From: Polytrichum commune
Lineage: Eukaryota; Streptophyta; Polytrichopsida; Polytrichales; Polytrichaceae
Direction of reading: 5' to 3'
DNA: 64,000 nt
Assembly (NCBI GenBank): GCA_950295325.1
Contig: OX485805.1
Location: forward strand, 46,154,758 to 46,218,757
A program made the translations under genes and the position numbers. The notes beneath the pieces were generated by a model, which ran no database searches, had not been told where the DNA came from, and worked only from the letters and a program-made list of their open reading frames with translations. This document shows, piece after piece, positions 10,674 through 20,500 of this stretch (within the stretch, counting starts at the first letter, position 1; each line of letters starts with the position of its first letter).

Positions 10674-12036
10674 CATACTCACCTCCCATTTTGGGTTCTT
10701 GTCTTTAGTATTCTCCCTTTCCTTGGAAGGCCTGCCGTAAAACTCCTACACCTCCCTCGAGGCCATGATGTTCCGAATCCAGGATGCCTGGTACGCCCTC
10801 TTCTTGTTTCCCATGTTGAAGAAGCGTGAGATGTCGGTCAGTACGGTCTCGTTGTCAGACCAAACCACCAATGCCTTCCACACCTTTAGCTTCTCCTTTT
10901 GGTTGTTGGGGTCGTCCCACTCGGTCATCAGCTGAATTTTTTTAGACGCCTCCACACTGTGCTGGCCGTCAATCAGCCAGAAGTCGCCTTTGCATATTGT
11001 CGGCCACATTTCAGGCGTCGGCATTCTCTTCAGCCCTTGCGGCATGACAACAATTGTCTGCCTGTCGTCTTTGAATTGCCCTCCCAAGATCTGAGCGACC
11101 ATCCAGTCGACGTAGGCGTCCTCCTTGGCTCGGACACACTTCTCAGGTGGCGCAAGGTGGCACTGTGCAATGTTCACCTCGAACTTGAAGTCCCTGCCCA
11201 TGAAGAAGCAATGCAGGCACTTCGTCTCGAAGTTATCATTGATTTTCTGTATCTCGCCTGCATCCACCTCTTGGCCAGGTTTCGGCATCCGCAGCTCCGG
11301 GGAAACTGGCTCGGTGGTCATGACGGAGGACTCTCTCGCCCTCTTCGACGGGGTCGTCTGCCGGCTTCTGGACGGTGTGGGCGTCTCGCTGTCAGCCGGC
11401 GTTCCTGTAGTGCTAGGCCGTCTGGAGTCTGCAGGGACCGGACACGGTATCCTCACAGTTTGGGGTCTGGACGACCCTGCACCTTCTTCCGCCGTTGCCT
11501 TACGCCTCACAGGCTTCTGCGTTTTGGCTTTACTTTGCAGCGCCTTGTTGAGGACCGTGATGGCCTGTTTCAATTTTGTAAACCTACTTGCAACCTTCGT
11601 GTTGGTTACATTGCCATCTATGAAAATTGTCTCCGGTTTAATTGTTTCAGGCTCCACGCATGACTCCTTGGCGTATATAGTGTCGAATGACTCGGAAAAC
11701 TGGTGCATGAACATGTGGGCGTTCTGCATGGCGGAGTTCTCGAGAATTATGTCCACGTAATCCCCGAGGGCTTGGACGGACGCAACCTCCCATCCTGTCA
11801 ACGTTGTCCAAGTGTGGTTCTCGTGGGTTCCTACTTTTACCACGAATAGGAGCTTGAACTGGGAGCCCTTTACAACCTGAACTGACCACGCAAGGACAAG
11901 CCCATCCTTGGGCACGTATGAGTCGTCCTAGGGGGTTTCATACTCCTACCATATTACGTCTGGCGCGAGCATAAAGAACCTTTCTCCAGGTCTCTTCTTG
12001 GGGGCCATTTGTAAGTCCAGAAATTAAAACTATTAG

Positions 12037-12503
12037 TTTCGGTCGATCGACCCAAAGTAGTCGACAATGCATTTAACATTTGGTGGAAATGGAACAAATG
12101 TATTTTATTGACCAGCCCGAATTCAAGGTTTGGGTCGATCGACCGAAACCTTGAACACTTGGTGGCTCGTGCTCCTTGTGTGCTGAAATAGACCTATGAT
12201 GGTTCCTCGTTAGAGAGTTTGTGTGTATTTAGTATAATATATGTGTATGTACATGATTTCATCAATTTCAATTATGGACATCTGAAGGATTTTTTGATAC
12301 TTTACTTGTTCAGACATCGTGTTTGGGTCGGTCGACCCAAACATGAAGCTTTGTTTTGGGTTTAGGTTCCCAATCATGAGGCCATGTTTGGGTCGAACGA
12401 CCCAAACATGAGGCTTTCTTTTGTGTTTAGGTTCACAGACATGTGGCTTTCTTTAGGGGTCAGGGTCCCAAAATGAGGACATGTTTAGGTCGGACGGCCC
12501 AAA
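12037..12503. repeat. five dispersed palindrome copies upstream of the ParB-like gene
   Basis: Copies lie at 12037-12056, 12129-12148, 12322-12341 (centre GT), 12387-12406 (centre AA) and 12484-12503. The third and fourth have perfect arms; the others differ by one or a few bases. They begin 29 bases upstream of the proposed start codon at 12008, in the 5' region of the broken gene. Confidence 0.88.
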
Positions 12504-12515
12504 CAATAACCTGTG

Positions 12516-12727
12516 TTTGGGTCGACCGACCCAAACAAGAGGCTGTGTTTGGGTCGACCGACCCAAACAAGAGGCTGTGTTTGGGTCAATCGACCCAAAC
12601 AAGAGGATGTGTTTGGGTCGATCGACCCAAACAAGAGGCTGTGTTTGGGTCGATCGACCCAAACAAGAGGATGTGTTTGGGTCGATCGACCCAAACAAGT
12701 GGCTGTGTTTGGGTCGTCTCCCCAAAC
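12516..12727. repeat. seven-copy palindrome array, 32-bp period
   Basis: Palindrome copies start at 12516, 12548, 12580, 12612, 12644, 12676 and 12708, every 32 bases. Five have perfect arms; the third and last differ. The 12-base spacer is a near-constant CAAGAGGCTGTG. Because palindrome and spacer lack stops in most frames, both strands show open frames of repeated WVDRPKQ, FGSxDPN and GRSTQT peptides; these follow from the repeat and are not genes. It is not a CRISPR array: the spacers are identical and too short. Confidence 0.93.
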
Positions 12728-12899
12728 AATATTATTTTATTATATATTTTAAACTTGGCATGAAGCATATACATTGCTTATGCGTTGTGTATGCTACAAA
12801 CCATGAATTAAACATCTCACATTGTGGATATAAGAAAACACAATACCTTTGAAAGATGTGTTGCAGACACTTTGGAGTAGATCTGGTTCTGTGGCTTCC

Positions 12900-13275
12900 A
12901 AACAATTATAAATTCTCTCAAACAACTCTTGAATCTCTCAACAAACTCTTGAATCTCTGAACGAACTCCTGAACCTCTGAACCAACTACTGAATCTCACA
13001 CACAACTACTATACCTCTGAAACGAATTCAAAATCTCTCAAGCACTCCTTAAACAACACAAACTCCCAAAACTTCAAAGATATAACCACTCCTGAATCTC
13101 ACAAAAAACTGCTGAATCTATCAAACAAACCTAAAACAACACAAACTCACAAAACGTGCACCTCACAAACACTCCTGAATCTCACAAGAACTCCTGGACA
13201 CTCTTCCAACTCTCTTCCAACACTCTTCCAACACTTTCCAACACTCTTCCAACAACTCTTCCAACTCTTTCCTTC
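12900..13275. repeat. degenerate short tandem repeat
   Basis: Loose repeats of about 20-24 bases built on CTGAATCTCTCAAACAACTC run from about 12900 to 13190, followed by 11-12-base repeats of CAACACTCTTCC to about 13275. They are imperfect and pyrimidine/adenine-rich. No coding frame is convincing. Confidence 0.7.
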
Positions 13276-13904
13276 ACCCTCACGCCCTAAAACCTTCCTC
13301 CGTGTGTTTCTGGTTTTTTCTAAACTCTTCCTAACTTCCAAGGTTGCACAAGTGCTATTCTGTAGTAGAGCAAGAGAAAGGAGGGATATAGAAGAATGAA
13401 ATACAAGCAAAACGCGGGAGAAAGCAAACTAAAAGCTACACATGCGCCTGAATCGCCACGCCGCTTCGCGAAAGCGGCGCTTCCAAGCGAGGCGCGGAGC
13501 GTATGCTTGGCGCGGAGAGTAAGAGAGAAAGAATGAAATTTTGTGACGGTTGGGGTTTTGTTTGCCTCGGGAATTGGCCCCCAACCGCGCGAATAGGGTG
13601 CCCACAAGATTAGGGCACCCACGGGAATAGGGCTATAGGGAACCCTAAATTCGAAAGCCCGACTCTAAACCCTTGGCGGGCCTACCTCTTTAAAAAGGCA
13701 TAGGCAATTTCCCTCATGGCATAGGTTGCATACTACAATATCAAATTTTTGTAAGTTGAAAACCTTTTGAGCCTTTAAGTTACCCGCCAATTGCCTTCAA
13801 AACTAATTTTTAGTAGGTTAAAATCCTTCATATCTTTTAATGTTGTAGGTTTTAAATTCAATTACCCGCCAATTGCATTCAAAATTTGAGTACTAAGTCG
13901 TATC
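13276..13904. other. no gene recognised; short GC-rich patch
   Basis: A GC-rich patch at about 13440-13660 contains short inverted motifs (CGCTTCGCGAAAGCG; GGGTGCCC..GGGCACCC). It could be the promoter or a 5' exon of the broken minus-strand gene at 5991-12008, but no signal decides this. Confidence 0.35.
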
Positions 13905-13985
13905 CTTGGCAGGAATTGAACCTGGCTAAGCCTTTCACCACGTTTGAAGGCCAAGGATTAACCATCTGTTTTTTAAAGCGTTGAT
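13905..13985 (-). mobile_element. tRNA-like SINE head
   Basis: On the minus strand, a box A-like TGGTTAATCCTTGGCC is followed about 40 bases on by a box B-like GGTTCAATTCCTGCC. This is the spacing of a Pol III tRNA-type promoter and suggests a SINE head or tRNA relic. No clean acceptor-stem pairing was found. Confidence 0.5.
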
Positions 13986-15285
13986 TATAAGTTATGAAAG
14001 GTTGCTTAAATTCAAATGAGTTCAAGGGTGAAAGTCCTCACCATCTTCTGATTCAACCTCTATTCTTCCTAAGATATAGCCTAAAGATATGTACTTAGGC
14101 CAACTAATTTCCTAATTTGAAGAAGGATGAATGGCCAAAATCCTCTCTTTTAAACAAATTGTATGTAAAATTTCCTACATGTTTTTTATCACATAGGTTG
14201 ATATCCTATGTTCTTAAATTGTGCATAGGCTCTTTGTCCTACACTTTCAAAATTTTATAGGCTAAGTCACTTATTTTTTAGGCTACATTTGTATTAATCA
14301 CTTTATTTGTTAATTTGTGATGGTTTAGGTAGGACGACCCAAACATTAGACTATGTTGTTGTGGTCTTACAATAAATATGGTTCTAAGCCCTTGAAATAA
14401 TTGGATGACTTTATGGTTCTATTCTCAAACCTAAGTTTGATCCTCGACTTCATGTATAACTCTACTATGATGTATAAAATGCCCCCCACCCCCACCTCGC
14501 ACCCCACCAAAGCTTTTGTACAAGTTTCTCAAGATTTCAATCCCTTGTGCTTGTGATCATTTCCTAATCCACTAGACTGTTTTCTCTAATTAGTGTGGGT
14601 TACCATTCGGAGCTACACATTTCTGTAACATTTAATAGAAAGTATTTTTTTCATCCAAATAACATAAGTAGGTAGTATGCACACGAAAGATTATGATCTG
14701 ACTTAGTTGGTTAAAAATGATAATGTCGGTAAAAAGTTATAGCAAGACATAATTATGAAGTGCACAAGTGCACCTCTCGTTCATCCAACATAAAGCCCTT
14801 AAATAGTATGTAACTTGATCTCTGGAGTACACTAAGGGTCTACATAAAACGTGTTATTCTACAAAACTAACCATTTATATAGCCAATGCATTCTTACAAC
14901 AAAACTTTATGCTAAACTATTACTTAACCCCTACATACATGACACCATACCCTCCCTTTTCCAAACACATTGAAGGCATTGGTTTCTCTTTTGTTTGACC
15001 ATGTTAGGAAAACCATACAATTGCGTGATATTTGACGATGGAATCATTGACATCTAGACTTTACCAATGATGCCAACAACTCACACGATATTGAATGAAT
15101 AAAAAAAGAGTCCCACACCCCCCAACATGTGGAACAATTTAGAATACGTGAGTGTGGAGCCTATTAAATGAATACCTTCCCCAACTGCATTTTGTAAGGG
15201 TTTTGAAATGCATGATCCTTATTTGAAAATACTAACATGCGCAAGTTTTAAGTACATCCCTGAGATCGTGACTTTGATGACTTCG
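13986..15285. other. intergenic, no gene; one decayed palindrome
   Basis: AT-rich with no supported gene. At 14324-14343 lies TTTAGGTAGGACGACCCAAA, a palindrome copy with two left-arm changes. Those same two changes occur in the 98-bp repeat at 3.2 kb, which makes this copy an intermediate. A short fragment of the inverted-repeat element family seen at 35.6 kb (CTCGTTCATCCAACAT) lies near 14774. Confidence 0.6.
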
Positions 15286-15289
15286 CCAA

Positions 15290-16070
15290 TAAACCATGGT
15301 TCACGATATATTTAATATATAGATTATGATATAAGAGTAAATCGGATAAGCACAACATGAAATGAAACCATTCAAGCAATCATGTTGTTATTCATTGTTC
15401 CCTCCATGTATATTAGATGATGGCGCAAGATAAATTAGATGTTGTTTGTATATGGGGGCATCAGTGGACCACAACTACATTTGGTGTTTAGGGTTTAGGG
15501 TTTAGGGTTTAGGGTTTAGGAGATATGGTTATAACATATTAATCTATCCAATGTCAATGTATAACATTGTCTTACTCGTGAGAAGAGTCTTATAGGAAGG
15601 TTATAGTGAAGACGATATTGATTATGTTAATTTGTTATTTGAGACGTTTAAACGCGATATATTGATTGGTCGTGTGTTTATTCAAATAACATGAAATATT
15701 GTGGATGTTAATAGGGGCTAGGGGTCCAACTTTGGATGTTTCGCTCACTTTAGGGAATCACATATTAGTCGCTAATAAACCATCCTTCATGATGTATTTC
15801 ATATATGGAATGTGATGTAAAAGTAAATCGGAGAAGCACAACATCATGTTGTTATTCATTGTTCTCTCCACGTGTATTAGATAATGGAGGAAGATATAAC
15901 AGATGTTGTTTGCATAATATGAAGAAGAGTCCAATCGGAAGGTCATAGTAAATACAATCTTCATCATGTTAATATGATATATGGGACGTTTAAACATGAT
16001 ATCCTAATTGGTTTTGTATGTAGTCAATGCGTATTTCATGTTGTGGATGTTATAAGGGTTTAGGGTCCAA
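15290..16070. repeat. diverged direct duplication, two copies
   Basis: About 15290-15720 and 15775-16065 share the same order of landmarks: GTAAATCGGA.AAGCACAACAT, CATGTTGTTATTCATTGTTC, a TGTATTAGAT.ATGG segment, AGATGTTGTTTG, then AGTCTTATAGGAAGG or its variant, GACGTTTAAAC and a TGTGGATGTTA..AGGG stretch. The second copy is shorter. The first contains the telomere-like repeat. Confidence 0.7.
15487..15520 (+). repeat. interstitial plant telomere repeat
   Basis: Four complete TTTAGGG units plus a partial fifth. Shorter runs of the same motif occur near 16243-16262 and 21263-21279. TTTAGGG is the Arabidopsis-type plant telomere unit. Copy number here is far too low for a chromosome end. Confidence 0.9.
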
Positions 16071-16962
16071 TCTTCGATGTTTTGCTCTCACACATTAGTA
16101 AACTTGAAGTGAACTTGAGGATGGATTCAAGTAACATTAAAAGATTGAACTAAAAAGGGACATTGGTAGTTAGTATCCCCTTAACAACGTCCACATACGT
16201 TCGTCATTGCCACTCTTGCATGTGAGATAATAGAGCAAGGTTCTAGGGTTTAGGGTTTAGGGGAGACAAATAAATAATTCTATTCATGATGACAATGGCC
16301 TCAAGCCTTGGAAACTCTCTCATAATTGCAGCCTCCAAATGGCCCAAACCCCACCTAAATAGGTTTACACTTGAAAGCATTGAATGGAGTTGTGTTTGGG
16401 TCTACATATTGGTTAAAATATACCTTGATGATACTTGAAAAAATTAATGTGGCCGCCACCCTTCCTCCCAACGGCGTATGTCATATCCACACAAGACAAA
16501 AAAAAAAAGATTAAATATCATAGACTAAGTCATATGACGGCTGGGGTATGAGAGGGGCATTGATAGATGCGCATTTTCTACTATAAACAAAAAACGGGGA
16601 ATTATGTCAGGAGGTTTGAAAAAACCTATGCAAGAGAACAAGGCGGGAAAGGCATCCAATGAGGAAGTTGGAGAAACGGAGGTGGATAGTATAAAGGGAC
16701 GCACCCCCCAAAAGTCTGTCATTTTTTGCTCTTCTCCCACTCTTGAATTCGTAGAGAGAACTCTTAGTCGGAGCTATACTTCAAGGTTCGTGCATGCTGC
16801 CGTTCATTAGCACTTATCCACAGCATGCAAGTTCATGAGCACCTATCCACAGCATGGAAGCCCACCGGGAACTTTGCAATGAGCTCAAAATCATATGGGA
16901 TTTCGGATTATCCGCCGCATTATCCGCCGGATTTTGAGGGTTTCAGTGTGACTCTTATCAGG
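16071..16962. other. intergenic, no gene seen
   Basis: No supported coding region. A 68-codon plus-strand frame at 16604-16810 has no motif or flanking signal that favours it. The end of this stretch leads into the palindrome array and may be the promoter region of the gene at 17571. Confidence 0.5.
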
Positions 16963-17380
16963 TTTGGGTCGGTCGACCCAAACCCCTCCACTAGTGTGGG
17001 AGGGTTTCAGCCTGACCCTTACCAGGTTTGGGTCGGTCGACCAAAACCCCTCCACTAGTGTGGGCGGGTTTCAGCCTGACCCTTACACAGGTTTGGGTCG
17101 GTCGACCGAAACCCCTCCACTAGTGTGGGCGGGTTTCAGCCTGACCCTTACACAGGTTTGGGTCGGTCGACCCAAACCCCTCCACTAGTGTGGGAGGGTT
17201 CAGCCTGACCCTGATCAGATTTGGGTCGGTCGACCCAAACCCCACGACCAGTGTGGGCGGGCTTGACCAAAACCCCTCGACCCCTTGACATACAATGTTT
17301 GGGTCGACCGACCCAAACCCCAACCCCAGCTTGGGCGGCTGGAGGTTGACCATGAGAAGGTTTGGGTCGGTCGACCCAAA
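16963..17380. repeat. seven-copy palindrome array, about 65-bp period
   Basis: Palindrome copies start at 16963, 17027, 17092, 17157, 17220, 17298 and 17361. Five have perfect arms, with centre GT or AC (the same site on opposite strands). The spacer of about 45 bases contains CCTCCACTAGTGTGGGAGGG, itself nearly palindromic, so two kinds of dyad alternate. The array ends 190 bases before the proposed start of the gene at 17571, probably in its promoter or a 5' leader intron (acceptor-like TGTGTAG at about 17560). Confidence 0.92.
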
Positions 17381-17570
17381 CCCCCTCCCAAATTTTTTTT
17401 TGGAACTTGCGCAAAGTATTGGGAGTTCACATTGTAGTTGTGTTGCAAATGTCTTTATCCTCGGTGTCCCCATTTATCATGATGTCTTGTATTTTTCGAT
17501 ATTTGATTCTTTTGAACCCTTACATGGTGTGCATGTTTGTTGAGGTTTCATGTGCATGTGTGTAGGCGAA

Positions 17571-20500
17571 ATGGAGGGAGTTGGTGGAAGAGGGGATGCC
17601 TTCTCTGATGACATGGGCAACTCCCATTTTTCGTCTGGGGATGACCTAGACATTGTTGGGGAGGATAGTTTTGGTGACAGTGCAGATGAAGGTCATTTGG
17701 GGAGTCCTTCGCCATCTGCCCCTTCTTGCCCCACTGTGGAATGTGTTGGGCTTTCACGAACTTCATGGGTGAATTTGGATGTGGTACTTGTTAATGACAG
17801 TGGAGTTGCTGTGGCGGAGGGTATTTGTCGTAATACACATCCACAAGATTGCATTGATGAAAACCCCCTTGGCACCGAGGACGTTGGAGTTGTTATATTG
17901 GAATCACTCGTACATTCCGAAGTGAATCCAACTCATAGGTTCTCGTTGCGAAGGTGGCCGTTGAGGAATGTGACAATTGATGGGGTTAATTTGTATGAGC
18001 ATGAGCGACGACACATCGAAATCCAACAAGAGCTCCAAGCAAACATTCGGCCACGCAAAGGCCTACGGAAGTACGATACATTGGCACGTCTACTCCATCT
18101 GCAAATGAGTGTAAACGTCAAAGGTTGCTCTGTGAGGAGTCTATTAGAGAAGTTGCCACAAAGGATTGTTGTGTACATTGTTGTTGCTAATTGTTCCCAA
18201 GGGATAAATTGAAGGCCATCCGCGAGGAAATGTGGCTTGGAGATTTCCGTCTAAGATCCACCAAAAAGCTTGATGTCCATAGGGCGATACATGTGAACGG
18301 AGCGGGTCGCAAGGTCATCACCCTTGAGAGCATAGACGTGTGTTGTACGGCATGGTACACCATTTATGGTGTGTCGAAAGCGGAATTTTATAGACAAGCC
18401 GCGTATGCCAAGGAAGGACGCCAGTCCCGTCACCATGGGAATACGGGCTTAAAGAAACCAAGGGAAGCAACGAGACAAGCAACAGCCACTCTGGCAACCA
18501 TCATTGTCCCCCTTGCCGATGCAATGCCGCACAAAACACGCACACTCGCAACCGGTGAAAAAGTTGTGGAGAAGGTTCTTCCTATAGGCACGAAATGGAA
18601 AGACATATTGTTGGACGTAAACGCAGTTGGCGAGAAGGCCGGGCTGGACCCTATTTCGTTGTCGAAACTGAGTGCAATAAAAAAATCTCACTTTAACGAA
18701 TACATCACAAAAAGACGAGGTGACAAATTTGCCCGTTGTTCCAAATGCGAGAAGTTGAAACGCCTTCGAGATGCACACACGATGGGGACAGAGTCCTATG
18801 CCGCACATCAAATGAACTATTTCAAGCATGTGAACATGCAAGAAGCACACCGTAATAATTACTACACAAATAGAGCTTTGTCCATCTCTAGGCCTTTGGA
18901 GGTCCTTACAATCATCCATGACAAAATGGACCATGCCAAAACAGCCTCACCATGTTTTGCAAATCGAATAAAAGCCACGGACGGCCTTTTTAAGCTTCCT
19001 GTTTTGGTTACAGGTGATTTTGATAACAATTGCATTGCATTGCATTACCTAAACACAAATTTGTGCGTTTAGGTTTGTACTTGGGGCCAAACATGTACAT
19101 CATGTGAATTTTTTGGTGTTATAGTTGAATATTAAACCATTGGGTTGCCTTTGCAGGAATGATTGCACATGGGCATGGTGATGTCAAGTATGCTCATTAT
19201 GCTCTTGATTTGTATTCGGCGGATTCAAACCACACGATAGGGTCATTTGCAAAGCTTTTACGTGATTTGGAGAAACCGCCGTCCTATTCATCAAGATTGT
19301 TATTTGAAAACTCGGGATCAACACCTCTATATGAAGCAGTCTTGGATGGAAGAGATGTATGCGTGCACTCATTGCCGGAGCCACCAAGTGAAGATGTGAT
19401 TGCGAAGAATTTGCCCCCAACTCTGCGTGTCCAATTGGACAATTGTGCGAAGGACAATAAAAGTATATATGTTTTTGCATATTGGTTGTTGTTGGTTGCG
19501 AAAGGCATTTTCAAGGAGGTTTTTGTGTCCTTTCTATTGGTAGGCCACACGCACGATGATATTGATGCGTCTTTTGGGCGGTGGAGCATGAAGTTGCGCG
19601 AGGAGGATTTTCCAACAATCCCATTGTTGATGAAGTCGTACATGGATTTGGAGAACATTCCCGTCATCCCCCATATGATCGAGGAGGTTCCAGACTTCAA
19701 GGCATTTATAGAACCGTATATTCGAAGCGGAGCTCACCGATTGATCGGACATACGAAGGCACAACAATTTCGGTTCTACGTGTGTGACGATGGTGTCCCC
19801 GCCATGCAATACAAGTTGTTATGCACGTCACAAGACTGGAGCCCGCCGGAGGGTCTCCTTGTATGGCGTGTTGATGGGGAGGGAAGGACGATGTTGCCTG
19901 ACGGAGAGCCTAAGCCTTGCAAACCAATACCCATGAAGAATTTGGAGGACATTTGTAAAGGCATATCAGGCTTCATACAATATTGGGAGAGTTTGAGGGT
20001 AGCGGATGTTGGTGGATCGTGTTGGCTTCATTACGGAAGTTGGATACAATATTGGACACGTGTTCGTGGCGCTTTGGCAAACCTTCATTAAGATACACCC
20101 CTTACTTTAAGGCATGGGTTTTGGCCACAAACACGTGTCAACGTACAAATTTTGGAGGCTAGTCTTTTGGGAAATGGAGAGGTTCGAGAGGAGTTTGATG
20201 TGGACGACCATTACGTGGGACCTGCTAGTAGTCGTCCGCCACCATCTTTCCGCATTGCAGTGGATTGTCATGAAGGTTATATGCTCATTTTGCGTCCTGG
20301 AGATGAGACATATGCAAAGCCAGTGTGGGTGGCAAGAGCTTTGTCCAAACCAAATTTTGTAACTTCCAGCCCTCATTTTCGACAAATACAAGTAGAGTAC
20401 TACCGACCGACAACACGGAATGAAGATGTTGTTCGGCATTATACAAGCTGGGATACAAACCCTAACTTTCGGTGGAAGGTAGATTCTGAGCACGGTCCAT

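Larger units (their letters stand above)
5991..12008 (-). pseudogene. ParB-like / DNA-methyltransferase-like fusion gene, broken
   Basis: Proposed start ATG at 12008. Exon 1 (10683-12008, donor GAG/GTGAGT) has a Ser/Pro/Arg linker, then a ParB-like region with WLIDGQHSVEASKK (DGQH at 10959-10970, residue about 347). Exon 2 runs from about 10475-10500 (acceptor unclear) to 7675 and is split by a CACTA element. It ends in GDCIFNVFGGSKPVFAAM, resembling AdoMet motif I of beta-class N4/N6 DNA methyltransferases. Exon 3 (5991-7464) opens with IYSYVEDADVQFYRTQKAL, like the following acidic motif, then has Glu-rich, coiled and Pro-rich parts. No DPPY-type catalytic motif is seen, so the methyltransferase fold looks degenerate. 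In-frame stops: TAG at 11946, 11928 and 10746, TAA at 8047; a frameshift near 6200. Full length would be about 1,370 residues. GC content is far above that of its flanks. Confidence 0.6.

Noticed and set aside
10899-11760. Plus-strand frames of 211-254 codons opposite the ParB-like exon
   Set aside because: The minus-strand frame carries the DGQH motif and the splice signals; the plus frames show none.
5991-12008. Bacterial contamination or a bacterial operon
   Set aside because: The ParB/methyltransferase-like gene has GT..AG introns, lies in plant-type repeats and is interrupted by a CACTA element.
12516-12727. CRISPR-like regular repeat array
   Set aside because: The spacers are only 12 bases and nearly identical, the repeat is a full palindrome and the context is plant nuclear DNA.
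12443-12774. Open frames of 60-120 codons on both strands (WVDRPKQ, FGSxDPN, GRSTQT peptides)
   Set aside because: They exist on both strands and in several frames because the palindrome and spacer lack stop codons; there is no start context or independent domain.
16825-17473. Open frames through the second palindrome array
   Set aside because: Same cause: repeated palindrome reading in several frames on both strands.
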